Source: a virus. Taken from it: DNA of 31,677 nt. Below, piece by piece: positions 1 to 8,241 of the stretch. Positions within the stretch are counted from its first letter, which is position 1; every line of letters starts with the position of its first letter. The stretch covers positions 1 through 31,677 of the IMG/VR virus record IMGVR_UViG_3300025120_014927. One strand, 5' to 3'. The notes beneath the pieces are model-generated. The model did no database searches and was not told the DNA's origin. It was given only the letters and a program-made list of their open reading frames with translations. Made by a program: the position numbers and the translations under genes.

Positions 1-361
1 ATTTACCTTTATAATCTACAGTAGCAAGTTTATCATATACTGTTAAGTTTTTATAACCTTTAAGAATACTTAAACTATTAATTTCTGATGTATCTTTATA
101 CCATGCATCATGATTACCAGTTATCATAGTAATATTAAAATCCTTAAACTTATCTAATAAATCTTTAGCAAAATTTAAAGTCTTAACTGAAATTTCATCT
201 CTATAATGAAAAAAGTCACCACAAAATATAATATCTTTAATACCCTGAGACTTTAAATTGGTAATATACCAATCAGCCCATTTATTAGCTATACCTAACC
301 AGAAATCATTATTCTGGTGTACACCTAAATGTATATCAGAAAATATAGCTACTTTATTCAT
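1..361 (-). CDS. 47: gp47/SbcD/Mre11-like recombination nuclease subunit (partial, C-terminus outside window)
   Basis: Reading leftward from an ATG at 361, the first 120 codons encode a calcineurin-type metallophosphoesterase. Visible motifs are FSDIHLG (residues 7-13), GDFFH (48-52) and GNHD (82-85), the metal-binding motifs of the Mre11/SbcD family. In T4, gp47 pairs with the SMC-like gp46 to resect DNA ends for recombination-dependent replication; that role is inferred from family and context. The start overlaps the end of the gp55-like gene by 8 nt, and gene 55 next to gene 47 is a T4-like arrangement. The gene continues past the left edge, where gp46 would be expected next. A generic phosphoesterase is the alternative, but the neighbourhood favours gp47. 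Confidence 0.85.
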   Translation of the reverse strand, partial: MNKVAIFSDIHLGVHQNNDFWLGIANKWADWYITNLKSQGIKDIIFCGDFFHYRDEISVKTLNFAKDLLDKFKDFNITMITGNHDAWYKDTSEINSLSILKGYKNLTVYDKLATVDYKGK

Positions 362-827
362 TCGGTTCTGTATCTATATCATCATACATCGGTTTAATAT
401 AAACCCGACCATCCATTGAATTTAACATTTCCTGTTCATAAATTTTCTCTTTATATTGGCTTAAGGTCTCGGCATGTTTCTTTTCCTTTTTAATTCTATT
501 AATAAAAGCATGGAATGCAATAGTAGTAAAATATGAAAATGGATTGTATTCAGAATCTACATTGAATTTTTTATTAGTAACTGCTGTATACATCTTAACC
601 AAAGCATCCCCTACCATTTCATCTCGATAAGTGTAGTTAATAAAATTAGATGAATAACTTAAACCATGAGCAATTTTATGAATCATTTCACCTAATTTAG
701 GTGTACAATCTTCACATTCATAATATGCAACTAGTTCAGCTTTTAATTCTCGTGGATCTACATAGTATTCAGTCTTTTTTGGTTTTGGACCTCTACGCTT
801 ACCAGTAGTTTTTTTAGTATTAGCCAT
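354..827 (-). CDS. 55: gp55-like sigma factor for late transcription
   Basis: The 157-residue product has a basic N-terminus (KKTTGKRRGPKPKK) followed by a sigma70 region-2-like core at about residues 65-118. The core includes YRDEMVGDALVKMY and NPFSYFTTIAFHAFINRIKK, which resemble T4 gp55, the sigma factor that directs host RNA polymerase to late promoters with the sliding clamp and gp33. It is slightly shorter than T4 gp55 (185 residues). It overlaps the gp47-like gene and lies downstream of uvsW. A sigma70-like promoter sits immediately upstream, inside the 3' end of uvsW, so the gene can be expressed before late genes. The late boxes elsewhere in this window are its likely targets. Confidence 0.88.
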   Translation of the reverse strand: MANTKKTTGKRRGPKPKKTEYYVDPRELKAELVAYYECEDCTPKLGEMIHKIAHGLSYSSNFINYTYRDEMVGDALVKMYTAVTNKKFNVDSEYNPFSYFTTIAFHAFINRIKKEKKHAETLSQYKEKIYEQEMLNSMDGRVYIKPMYDDIDTEPNE

Positions 828-833
828 ATAATA

Positions 834-861
834 ATTATAGCATATGAATACTACTTTTCAA
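834..861 (-). promoter_or_regulatory. sigma70-like early promoter for the gp55-like gene
   Basis: On the minus strand TTGAAA (861-856) is followed by a 16-nt spacer and TATAAT (839-834). Six nt separate TATAAT from the ATG at 827, so +1 would fall on the start codon. The -35 box lies within the last codons of uvsW. Confidence 0.7.
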
Positions 862-2269
862 CTATATCAGTCAATGTAAAATTAATTTTTTCAGATTTAT
901 AAATTTCTTTTCTTTTTTCTGAATGACGGGTACCATATTTTAATTTATCTGCAAGATCTATAATAATTAATTTATTTTTACTTTCATGCAATCTTAAACC
1001 TCTACCAATCGATTGTATTGTTCTTATAAAACTTTTACCCCCTGATGCAAACATAATCATATGTATATTTTTAATATTAACCCCGGTACTAAAAATAGAA
1101 CTCATTGCAATACATATAACGTCATTATTAGTTTCCATTATCTTTTTAATTTTATCTCTTTCTTCTACATCAACTTCACCTTTAACGAAATAAACTTTCT
1201 TATTATCAATTTGAGATAAGTTATCAAATAATGCATCTCCATGTGCTAAATGATTAACCAAAATAAGAGAATTATTATTAAATTTAGAACATATATTTTT
1301 AATAACATTATTTCTATAATTATTAGTATATATAAAATCTAATTCTGCTTTAAAATTATTACCACCACTTACTACAAGAGGTTTATCTTTATAGCCTATA
1401 TTGATAACCTTAATGTCTACGTTAGTTAGATAGCTCTCTAACCTAAGTTCATAACTATCCTTATCGTATATCACTTTACCCAATTTACCAATGACATTCC
1501 ATTGCTCTGGTTTATCATCCGGTAATGTACCAGTTAAACCAAATTTATTAAAAGTATGTATTTTATTTACCATCTTACTAATTTTGTTTGATTTTTTTAT
1601 CGTATGACATTCATCAACCACTAAAACATCGATATATTGTATCCAATCATTATCATCAAACTGACTCTGCAATATACCCCGATTAGCTATAATACAATTG
1701 GCAGTTAAATCAGGTTTTATTTTACCAGTCCATCTGGTAAATTTAAATAATACATTATATTCTATAAAATCATTAAATGTTTGATTAACTAAACCGAGAT
1801 CAGGTACCAATATTAAAATTTTAACTTTTGGATTATTAGAATAAAGACTCATTAACAATGAAGCAATTGTTAAAGTTTTACCTCCACCAGTACCTAGTTT
1901 TATAATACCTCTTCCAAATTTTAATGCTTCTTTTACTGAATCTAATTGATAATCTCTCAATGGAAACTTTAAATTATCATATGCCCTTTCTTCTTTATAT
2001 GTTGGTTTAATAATAGGTAAAATATCTTGGTCTATTTGATAATCTGTATTAGGGTATTCTAGCTTTATATGACTTAAAATATCGAAAAAAAGACCTGGTT
2101 CAAAGAGACCTGTAGGTGTTATACAATATACTCTAGAGTTAGAATAAAATCTCGCCCTCCCTCTCATTCTAAAACGAGCTGTTTCATCCTTTACACTAAA
2201 ATGTTCTCGTATATCATCTAAATCATCTGTTATTAATCTAATTTTTTCTTTAACTAATTCAAATTTCAT
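851..2269 (-). CDS. uvsW: UvsW-like superfamily 2 helicase
   Basis: The 472-residue product has the full SF2 motif set: Walker A GTGGGKT (126-132), DECH box (219-222), motif III TGT (246-248) and motif VI QSIGRGLR (419-426). About 100 N-terminal residues precede the helicase core, as in T4 UvsW (503 residues), and the core is entered at FPLRDYQLDSV, a Q-motif-like segment. T4 UvsW unwinds R-loops and branched DNA, helps the switch from origin-dependent to recombination-dependent replication, and rescues stalled forks. Its ATG overlaps the uvsY stop codon by one base (TAATG on the minus strand), so the two genes are probably cotranscribed and translationally coupled. Confidence 0.92.
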   Translation of the reverse strand: MKFELVKEKIRLITDDLDDIREHFSVKDETARFRMRGRARFYSNSRVYCITPTGLFEPGLFFDILSHIKLEYPNTDYQIDQDILPIIKPTYKEERAYDNLKFPLRDYQLDSVKEALKFGRGIIKLGTGGGKTLTIASLLMSLYSNNPKVKILILVPDLGLVNQTFNDFIEYNVLFKFTRWTGKIKPDLTANCIIANRGILQSQFDDNDWIQYIDVLVVDECHTIKKSNKISKMVNKIHTFNKFGLTGTLPDDKPEQWNVIGKLGKVIYDKDSYELRLESYLTNVDIKVINIGYKDKPLVVSGGNNFKAELDFIYTNNYRNNVIKNICSKFNNNSLILVNHLAHGDALFDNLSQIDNKKVYFVKGEVDVEERDKIKKIMETNNDVICIAMSSIFSTGVNIKNIHMIMFASGGKSFIRTIQSIGRGLRLHESKNKLIIIDLADKLKYGTRHSEKRKEIYKSEKINFTLTDIVEK

Positions 2270-2664
2270 TATAATTGTTCCATTTTCATTATTTCAATAA
2301 TATTCTTAATATCGAAACCTACAGCACTAAATGTTTTTTCAGTTTTTTCTAAAAACTCAATAATTAATTCCTCATTACTAATTTTTTCAGATATTTCTTT
2401 CATTTTTTCATGTCGGTAACTTGCTTTTTCTGCTACCGGTATAGTGACTTTAACAGGGCTTTCTTCTATAATTTTTTGAACCACTTCTTTCTTTACTGAA
2501 TCTCTAAGTATTCTAAGTTTTAATAGATTTTGTTTATGTCTTATTAATTTAGATACCCAATAATGCTTACGTGCTGGTGCTTTCATCGATGAATCTTTAA
2601 GATTAAATTCATTAATTTGTAAATCTTTTTCTATTTCATCTATATATTGGTCTAATAAACTCAC
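2269..2664 (-). CDS. uvsY: UvsY-like recombination mediator
   Basis: The product is 131 residues (T4 UvsY is 137), mostly helical and charged. The segment HYWVSKLIRHKQNLLKLRIL corresponds to the YSKWLNKHSSIKKEMLRIEA-like part of T4 UvsY. The C-terminal IEFLEKTEKTFSAVGFDIKN matches the conserved T4 tail with ..SRGFAIKHI. UvsY loads the UvsX recombinase on ssDNA displaced from gp32. The assignment rests on these two segments, the length and the position directly before uvsW. The start is GTG at 2664, chosen because a TATAAT box lies exactly 6 nt upstream and no ATG near the start is in frame. Confidence 0.82.
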   Translation of the reverse strand: MSLLDQYIDEIEKDLQINEFNLKDSSMKAPARKHYWVSKLIRHKQNLLKLRILRDSVKKEVVQKIIEESPVKVTIPVAEKASYRHEKMKEISEKISNEELIIEFLEKTEKTFSAVGFDIKNIIEIMKMEQL

Positions 2665-2670
2665 TTATTA

Positions 2671-2698
2671 ATTATAAATACTAATATGAAGAAAACAA
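2671..2698 (-). promoter_or_regulatory. sigma70-like early promoter for uvsY-uvsW
   Basis: On the minus strand TTGTTT (2698-2693), a 16-nt spacer and TATAAT (2676-2671) stand 6 nt before the GTG of uvsY. The -10 box overlaps the plus-strand late box TATAAATA (2673-2680). Confidence 0.6.
2673..2680 (+). promoter_or_regulatory. late promoter box TATAAATA
   Basis: This is an exact copy of the T4 late-promoter consensus. Its last A lies 6 nt before the ATG at 2686. It overlaps the minus-strand TATAAT of uvsY by four bases. Confidence 0.75.
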
Positions 2699-2955
2699 CT
2701 TTATTTGAAAAAGCATTTAAAAGAAGCCTTAAAAGAAAAAAGACCCCAGAAGAAGATGAAAATACAGTTGGGGGAGGCGCTCTAGGTTCTGCAGCAGCAA
2801 CAGGATATGGTACGACAGTCAGTGGTACACCAGGTACAGATGCTTACGCCCCGGGGGATTTTAGAAGACCGACAGCTTTAGGTGCAATGTATTCCAGAAA
2901 AGGTAAAGTAGGTAAAAAGAAAAGAAAAACTAGAAAATCGAAGAATAAAAAGTAA
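2686..2955 (+). CDS. small basic late protein, function unknown
   Basis: I do not recognise this 89-residue protein. Both ends are strongly basic (FKRSLKRKK near the N-terminus; KVGKKKRKTRKSKNKK at the C-terminus), flanking a Gly/Ala/Thr/Pro-rich middle with no predicted globular core. It lies directly behind a perfect TATAAATA late box, which suggests a virion or DNA-condensation role. Its TAA stop is part of the next late box (AGTAAATA). Low-complexity composition makes homology detection hard. Confidence 0.65.
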   Translation: MKKTTLFEKAFKRSLKRKKTPEEDENTVGGGALGSAAATGYGTTVSGTPGTDAYAPGDFRRPTALGAMYSRKGKVGKKKRKTRKSKNKK

Positions 2956-2958
2956 ATA
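2951..2958 (+). promoter_or_regulatory. late promoter box AGTAAATA
   Basis: The last A lies 6 nt before the ATG at 2964. The TAA at 2953-2955 is also the stop codon of the upstream gene. Confidence 0.45.
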
Positions 2959-2963
2959 TCATA

Positions 2964-3398
2964 ATGGATACAGGTATATGGGAGGTATATAAACCAATAC
3001 CGGAAGGAACTTTCGGTTTTATATATGAAATTATTAACACTATTAATAATAAAAAATATATCGGTAAAAAACAAATGGTACGTAAAATAAAACGTAAACC
3101 ATTAAAAGGTAAAAAACGTAAACGGATCGATTTTATTGAAAGTGACTGGAAAACCTATACCGGTTCGTCGGATGCCCTCAATAATGATATTTCTTTACTT
3201 GGTTTAGATAAATTTAACTTTAAAATTTTAAAATTTTGCAATAGTAAATTTGAATTATCATATTTTGAAACTAAAATGCAGTTTGAAAAGGATGTTCTAT
3301 TGAGTGAAAATTATTATAATGGTATTATAAACTGTAGAATAGGTAAAGCACCTAAATTGTTTTTGGAACAGTACTATAATAAAAGTGATGATGGCTGA
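2964..3398 (+). CDS. GIY-YIG-like nuclease family protein
   Basis: The 144-residue product has a GIY-like strand GFIYEI (18-23), a YIG strand KKYIGKK (30-36), a WKTYTGSS segment (62-69) and a candidate metal-binding Glu at 102 (YFETKMQ). The order matches a minimal GIY-YIG nuclease fold, and related phage proteins carry the same KYIGKK...DWKTYYGS pattern. A very basic insert (KIKRKPLKGKKRKR) lies between the YIG strand and the WKTY segment. It could be a homing-type or repair endonuclease; no DNA-binding C-terminal domain is visible. It overlaps the next gene by 14 nt and has its own late-type box. Confidence 0.65.
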   Translation: MDTGIWEVYKPIPEGTFGFIYEIINTINNKKYIGKKQMVRKIKRKPLKGKKRKRIDFIESDWKTYTGSSDALNNDISLLGLDKFNFKILKFCNSKFELSYFETKMQFEKDVLLSENYYNGIINCRIGKAPKLFLEQYYNKSDDG

Positions 3399-3948
3399 TT
3401 TGCATATAGAAAACTATGATTTTACTATAATTGACTTCAATGAGTTATTAATAAACGAAATACAACCACAAATAATTAATTCTTTACATGAATTTAACTT
3501 ATTAGAAAAAAGTATTAACAATCTACAAGTTAAAAAGTTTATATACCACTATACTATATACAATATATGTCAAAAATTGCTTACTAGTAAGTCAAAATCT
3601 ATTATTTACTTTAATAATACACAGTTAGATGACTGTGAATTAACAAAATACTATAAGGAAAATGAAATATTAGTATTCTTTACTAATTTTTTACGTAAAG
3701 TAGATAGAATACTACCTATAAAAATATTCATTAGTAAATATTCGATATTATATCTTGATCACCTTATAGATATAAACGATGGTAAAGCTCAAACTACTAT
3801 AAATTCAATGATAAGCAAGATTAATAATATGGATATAGGTAAGTATACGTTTTCCGGTGTTAAGAAATTTACTAAACGGTATGAATTAACTTTTTTGAAT
3901 AAAGATTACTTTAATAGACTATCTACAAAACTACTTCTAATTAGATAA
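3385..3948 (+). CDS. hypothetical protein
   Basis: I do not recognise this 187-residue protein. It is rich in Ile, Leu, Tyr and Lys with alternating hydrophobic segments and no signal peptide or clear membrane span. It opens with three consecutive ATG codons (3385, 3388, 3391). The third gives MADLHIEN and may be the true start. It overlaps the GIY-YIG-like gene by 14 nt, so translational coupling is likely. Its TAA stop is embedded in the late box of the next gene. Confidence 0.7.
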   Translation: MMMADLHIENYDFTIIDFNELLINEIQPQIINSLHEFNLLEKSINNLQVKKFIYHYTIYNICQKLLTSKSKSIIYFNNTQLDDCELTKYYKENEILVFFTNFLRKVDRILPIKIFISKYSILYLDHLIDINDGKAQTTINSMISKINNMDIGKYTFSGVKKFTKRYELTFLNKDYFNRLSTKLLLIR

Positions 3949-3951
3949 ATA
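3944..3951 (+). promoter_or_regulatory. late promoter box GATAAATA
   Basis: The last A is 6 nt before the ATG at 3957. The upstream stop codon TAA (3946-3948) lies inside the box. Confidence 0.5.
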
Positions 3952-3956
3952 ATAAT

Positions 3957-4829
3957 ATGGACATGTTTAACCAGCTAGCTAATAGTACCTTGAGAAAGAT
4001 AGATAGAAATACTATTAAAGAAAATAATGAAATAATGAGTCAAATGCAATCTGGTAAATCTTTTGGTGATTTTTTGAGAAGTCTTGTAGGTAAGTCTAGA
4101 AAAGATATTTTAGATTCTGGAAGTTTTGCTAGATTATATTCTATGAACGTTCACGGTATAGGTGGTAATAAGAACTCTCCGGATTCACCTGAAGTACTAT
4201 TAAGTAGATTTTTAACTAAATTTGGTGATTATGTTAATCATGATATTACAAACCTACGTTCAGGAGCAGCCGAAACTGATGAGTTTAAAAAGAAGCATGA
4301 CTATTATGGTCACCTTGAAAGAGAAAAAGAACGTAAAGATTTGTTTCGTTTAATAATGACAGAAAAAGATCCTGAAAAAAAGTCAGAATTAAGACAAAAG
4401 ATGAATGCTTTTAGAAATAACAGTGAATATGCCGAAGCAAGAAGAGCTCTGTATAAGAAAGAAGATGTAGTAGTAGACGATTACCATAATAGACCTATCG
4501 AACAAGGTGAATTGGTTAACGATGGTGGGGATGAATTTAAAGAACTCGAAAATATGTATAATAAAATTAATTCTATGAGGGGTAGTAGTATTGAAGATCA
4601 AGAAAGCTCTCAAGTTGATCTGGATAGTGCAGAAAAAGGTCTCGCAGCTTTAGCAGCTAAAGCAGATGACCCTAATTTAGGTCCTCTAGCTAGATATTTT
4701 CAAGGAGCTCCAAAAAAAGCACAAAAAGCTATAAAGAAACGTAATCAAGTATATGTAAAAGCAATACCAGCTTATAATGCACTAACTAAAAAGCTTGAAA
4801 AACAATATGCTGCATTAGAAAAAAGCTGA
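3957..4829 (+). CDS. hypothetical late protein, possibly virion-associated
   Basis: The 290-residue product is hydrophilic and mostly helical, with long charged stretches (about residues 120-170) and an Ala/Lys-rich C-terminal third containing AEKGLAALAAKADDPNLG and likely coiled coil. I see no enzymatic motif. Its late box and its place before a run of leader-bearing virion-type genes suggest a structural or internal head protein, but this is inference from context only. Confidence 0.7.
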   Translation: MDMFNQLANSTLRKIDRNTIKENNEIMSQMQSGKSFGDFLRSLVGKSRKDILDSGSFARLYSMNVHGIGGNKNSPDSPEVLLSRFLTKFGDYVNHDITNLRSGAAETDEFKKKHDYYGHLEREKERKDLFRLIMTEKDPEKKSELRQKMNAFRNNSEYAEARRALYKKEDVVVDDYHNRPIEQGELVNDGGDEFKELENMYNKINSMRGSSIEDQESSQVDLDSAEKGLAALAAKADDPNLGPLARYFQGAPKKAQKAIKKRNQVYVKAIPAYNALTKKLEKQYAALEKS

Positions 4830-4845
4830 GCTGAATTGCACTAAC

Positions 4846-4853
4846 CTTAAATA
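4846..4853 (+). promoter_or_regulatory. late promoter box CTTAAATA
   Basis: The box lies in the 30-nt gap before the ATG at 4860, with the last A 7 nt upstream of the start codon. Confidence 0.45.
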
Positions 4854-4859
4854 TATAAA

Positions 4860-5168
4860 ATGAAAAAATTTATAAAAGCATACAACAATATCTTAGAACA
4901 AGATGATATAGAAATGGAAGTCCCGGTTGATGAACCTGAAGCGGAGCCAGTAGCAGAACCTGAACCAGAAGTTCAACAATTATCCCCTGAAGGGGAAGTC
5001 TTACTTATAAGATTAATTAAAAAAGCTTTAGTTACCAAAATAGATTCAAGCGATGTTGATACACTAAGTGAATTATCAGATATTAATGAAATAAATGCAA
5101 AATCTTCTTTAGAACAATTAATTAATATAATGAAAAAATATTCACGAGATATTGACGTTGCAACATGA
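4860..5168 (+). CDS. small acidic protein with a capsid-targeting-like leader
   Basis: The 102-residue product begins MKKFIKAYNNILE|QDD, a short leader ending in Ile-Leu-Glu. This resembles T4 gp21-type prohead cleavage sites (hydrophobic-x-Glu, cleavage after Glu). It is followed by a very acidic Pro/Glu repeat segment (EPEAEPVAEPEPEVQQ, about 26-41) and a helical C-terminal half. Acidic composition plus the leader fit a prohead core or scaffold-like protein; this is inference. Its stop overlaps the next start (ATGA). Confidence 0.65.
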   Translation: MKKFIKAYNNILEQDDIEMEVPVDEPEAEPVAEPEPEVQQLSPEGEVLLIRLIKKALVTKIDSSDVDTLSELSDINEINAKSSLEQLINIMKKYSRDIDVAT

Positions 5169-6247
5169 GCTGGAAACCATTAGATCAAGTATACTTAAAT
5201 GAATCTGCTAATAAAAAAGTAGAAAAACTGCCTCGTCAAAAGATAAATTTGTTTTATGAAAATACAAACTTGTTTAGAGGTGATCAAGATAATAATTATG
5301 AATTTGTAGGTGCTGTAGATGATAAAGACTACAGAAAGATAGTTAATATAGTTAAAAAGGAAGGCGATAAATCTATCGAAGACCTTGTTAGACAATCTGG
5401 TTTTGAAGACCAAACTCGCTATATTAAGAATTATTTTGCAGATTTTGATGTTAATTATGGTGAAATAGAGATGTTATCCCAAATCAAGCAAAAATTAAAT
5501 AGTATTACCGGTAAAATAAACGGGGTTCAAGGCGAGTTTAGTTTACATGAAGCTGTGTTTCCGGTCTTAAGAAAAATATTAGCTAACGAAACCCCAGAAA
5601 AGTTAGAACAATTTTATAATTCATTATTTGTAAAAAGTTTTTCTGAAGGTAATGTTAGTGTTGGTGATGGTGAGTTGTTATTGAGCTTATTTACTGAATG
5701 TTTTAAAGGAGATGTTGGTGATTTAAAGACGCCTAGCGGTTTAAACGTTGAATTAAAGGTAGGTAAAGGTAGAATTATTAGTGCTAGAGGCGGAGGCTTT
5801 AAAAATGATCTCAATAAACTTAAAGGGTTTGCTGCTAAACCTGATTTATCTATTGAAGATTTACAACAGGCTAAGTTTACCGGCGATGTAATGAAAAGAG
5901 CTTTTAATAATAGTTCTATTTTACAACAGTTTATTGATCAAAATATTACAGACCCAGTTAAACGAATGCAGCATTTTGCTGGTATAATGTTAAATGAATA
6001 TGGTAATGAAGGTTTTGATATAGTATTATATGTCTATCAAAAAGGTTTTACTAGGAAGGCAGGAAGCGTTGCTGGGGATGGTACATTTGACAAAGCACGT
6101 TATTTAAATGTTAATAGTTATTCTAATATTGTAAATGCTATCAAAAACAACTTTATAGCTTTTGATTTTGATGGAGATGGAGTTTATATAGGTTATCCAG
6201 GAAGTAATGTAAATGCAAAATTTAAAAAGGATTTAAAATTATCATGA
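5165..6247 (+). CDS. PD-(D/E)XK-nuclease-like protein with a capsid-targeting-like leader
   Basis: The 360-residue product starts MSWKPLDQVYLNE|SAN, a leader ending Leu-Asn-Glu. At about residues 165-205 it has GDGELLLSLF, then GDLKTPSGLNVELKVGKGRI. The Asp-x(n)-Glu-Leu-Lys arrangement after a conserved upstream Glu is the classic PD-(D/E)XK core, with D followed by ELK about ten residues later. The C-terminal region contains FDFDGDGVYIGYP. A DNase role is inferred from this motif only; many proteins of this fold act in DNA repair or restriction. It is coupled to both neighbours by ATGA-type overlaps. A virion-packaged nuclease would be unusual. Confidence 0.6.
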   Translation: MSWKPLDQVYLNESANKKVEKLPRQKINLFYENTNLFRGDQDNNYEFVGAVDDKDYRKIVNIVKKEGDKSIEDLVRQSGFEDQTRYIKNYFADFDVNYGEIEMLSQIKQKLNSITGKINGVQGEFSLHEAVFPVLRKILANETPEKLEQFYNSLFVKSFSEGNVSVGDGELLLSLFTECFKGDVGDLKTPSGLNVELKVGKGRIISARGGGFKNDLNKLKGFAAKPDLSIEDLQQAKFTGDVMKRAFNNSSILQQFIDQNITDPVKRMQHFAGIMLNEYGNEGFDIVLYVYQKGFTRKAGSVAGDGTFDKARYLNVNSYSNIVNAIKNNFIAFDFDGDGVYIGYPGSNVNAKFKKDLKLS

Positions 6248-8241
6248 TGAACTTTAAACAACACCATACAGTACTGTTAGAATTCTTTGATGCAATAGAT
6301 GGAGCAGTAAAGCATATCGATCATTTAGAAGAAAATATACTTAATAAAGGTAAGCAAGGTGTTATAGAAGCTATTAACCAAATAGAATCTTCTATATCAT
6401 ATTTTGTAGACGAATCTGATTATAAAATATCTACTAAGTTTGATGGGGCACCTGCTATCGTTGCAGGTATAGATACTAATAATAAATTTTTTGTAGCAAG
6501 TAAATCAGCTTTTGCTAAAAATCCTAAAATTAATTATACAGAGCAAGATATTACCACAAATCATGGTACCGGTGGGTTAGCAGATAAATTAAAATTAGCT
6601 TTACGTTATTTACCATCTTTAAATCTTAAAGGGATTTATCAAATGGATTATATGTTTGACCCTCAAATGAAAACATTTGAAACCCCTGAAACTATTGATG
6701 GTGTAAAAAATGAAAATAAATTTTTAACTTTTACTCCAAATACTATTAAGTATGCTGTTACAGAAAATAGCCCCTATGGTGATCAAATAGCTAGATCCAA
6801 GATAGGAGTTGCAGTTCATATTGAGTATATGGTTCAAAACGGTATATTGAAAGTTAAAAAATATACTTCTTCAACAGATGAATTTACCCCATCTAATACA
6901 GTGTTTGTTTTTAATGTATTGGCAAATAAACCTAAAAACAATAAATCATCTTTTAGTAAATTACTTTTAAAGGATGTTAAAACAAAAAAGAAACAATTAC
7001 TTAAGTTGGCTGATAAAGTCGATTTTAGTGCATTAGATGATTATACTAGTACTTTAAAATCTTATATTAACTCTGAAATAAGATCTGGAAGATTTTTGCA
7101 AGATACAGCGATGTCTACAGAAGAATATGTCGGCTATATTTCGAATCGTTTTACAAAAGAATTAGAAAAGCTAAAGAGTGAAAAAGGTAAAGCTAAAAAG
7201 ACTGAGCAAATGAAAGTAACTTTAAAAACCTTACAAAAGCTTAAACCTTCAATAAAAAATGCTTTTGAAATTACTAAAATCATAGCTAATTTAAAAAATA
7301 ACCTTATTAAAATTTTTAATGAAATAACTAAAAATGATCTATTAGGTACATATCTTGAAGAAAGTCCTAATAATTGGCAAACTACTGCCCCTGAAGGTTT
7401 TGCACTATCTAAAGTTACTGCAGCAGGTGCAGAAATTACTAAATTAGTTGATAGAGAAGAATTTAGTCGGGCTAATTTTGGTACTGGTAAACCTACATCA
7501 CCAGAAAACCAAGAATCATATATTACTAATCCCCCGGTATTTAATAGAGGTGAAGGTACAAGATTACAATCTAATCCAACAGGAGGTAGAAAAATTGGAG
7601 CTTTTAATGAGATGTATGAAATGTTAAATGAATTTGAAGATGCAGAAGATTTAACAAAAACGGTAGTAATTTACCCGGGTAGATTTCACCCGTTCCATAA
7701 AGGTCATGCATCAGTATATAATAAATTAAAACAAGAATTTCCTACAGCTGATGTATTTATTTCTACATCTGGTAAAACTAATGACACTAATTCACCTTTT
7801 GAATTTGAAGAAAAGAGAATGATGATACAAAGTGCTGGTATTGATCCGAGTTTTGTTGAAATGACAAAAAATCCTTATTTAGCAAAAGAAATTATCGATA
7901 ATTATGATTTAGAAAAAACTAAACTTATATTTGCTGTATCTGAAAAAGATATGCAAGGAGATAGACCTAGATTTGCTTTTGGTTTAAAGAAAGATGGTAA
8001 GCCTAGTTATTTCCAACCATATGATAAATCTAAAAAATTAACTAGTGGTAATAAACATGGTTATATAGCAACATTACCTACTATGGATTTTAGTATTCTC
8101 GGTAAAGATATTAGAAGTGCATCCCAAATAAGAGAATTATACAAAGGTTTAGATGAAAAGGAAAGAAGAGATCTTATTCAAGATCTCTACGGTTCAATGG
8201 ATGAGGAAGTTAAACGTATATTCGATAATAAACTGGTTTAA
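6244..8241 (+). CDS. ligase-like nucleotidyltransferase fused to an HxGH adenylyltransferase-like domain
   Basis: The 665-residue product has two domains. The N-terminal one resembles the phage family annotated DUF6267 and carries KFDGAPA (Lys65-x-Asp-Gly). This matches the nucleotidyl-lysine motif of ATP-dependent ligases; YQMDYMF and VHIEYMV look like later motifs. The C-terminal domain (about 470-665) is NMNAT/cytidylyltransferase-like: YPGRFHPFHKGH has the HxGH motif at 485-488 and DIRSASQIRELY (622-633) matches the ISSTxIR-type motif. The N-terminus, MMNFKQHHTVLLE|FFD, is another leader ending in Leu-Leu-Glu. The start may be the second ATG (6247). The substrate is unknown; NAD-linked or nucleic-acid end repair is possible. 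It is coupled to the PD-(D/E)XK-like gene by a 4-nt overlap. Confidence 0.72.
   Translation: MMNFKQHHTVLLEFFDAIDGAVKHIDHLEENILNKGKQGVIEAINQIESSISYFVDESDYKISTKFDGAPAIVAGIDTNNKFFVASKSAFAKNPKINYTEQDITTNHGTGGLADKLKLALRYLPSLNLKGIYQMDYMFDPQMKTFETPETIDGVKNENKFLTFTPNTIKYAVTENSPYGDQIARSKIGVAVHIEYMVQNGILKVKKYTSSTDEFTPSNTVFVFNVLANKPKNNKSSFSKLLLKDVKTKKKQLLKLADKVDFSALDDYTSTLKSYINSEIRSGRFLQDTAMSTEEYVGYISNRFTKELEKLKSEKGKAKKTEQMKVTLKTLQKLKPSIKNAFEITKIIANLKNNLIKIFNEITKNDLLGTYLEESPNNWQTTAPEGFALSKVTAAGAEITKLVDREEFSRANFGTGKPTSPENQESYITNPPVFNRGEGTRLQSNPTGGRKIGAFNEMYEMLNEFEDAEDLTKTVVIYPGRFHPFHKGHASVYNKLKQEFPTADVFISTSGKTNDTNSPFEFEEKRMMIQSAGIDPSFVEMTKNPYLAKEIIDNYDLEKTKLIFAVSEKDMQGDRPRFAFGLKKDGKPSYFQPYDKSKKLTSGNKHGYIATLPTMDFSILGKDIRSASQIRELYKGLDEKERRDLIQDLYGSMDEEVKRIFDNKLV

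Noticed and set aside
2844-3074. Minus-strand open frame opposite the basic protein and the GIY-YIG-like gene
   Set aside because: It lies across two well-supported plus genes, is Phe/Ile/Tyr-rich as expected of an antisense shadow in AT-rich DNA, and has no promoter box at the usual distance.
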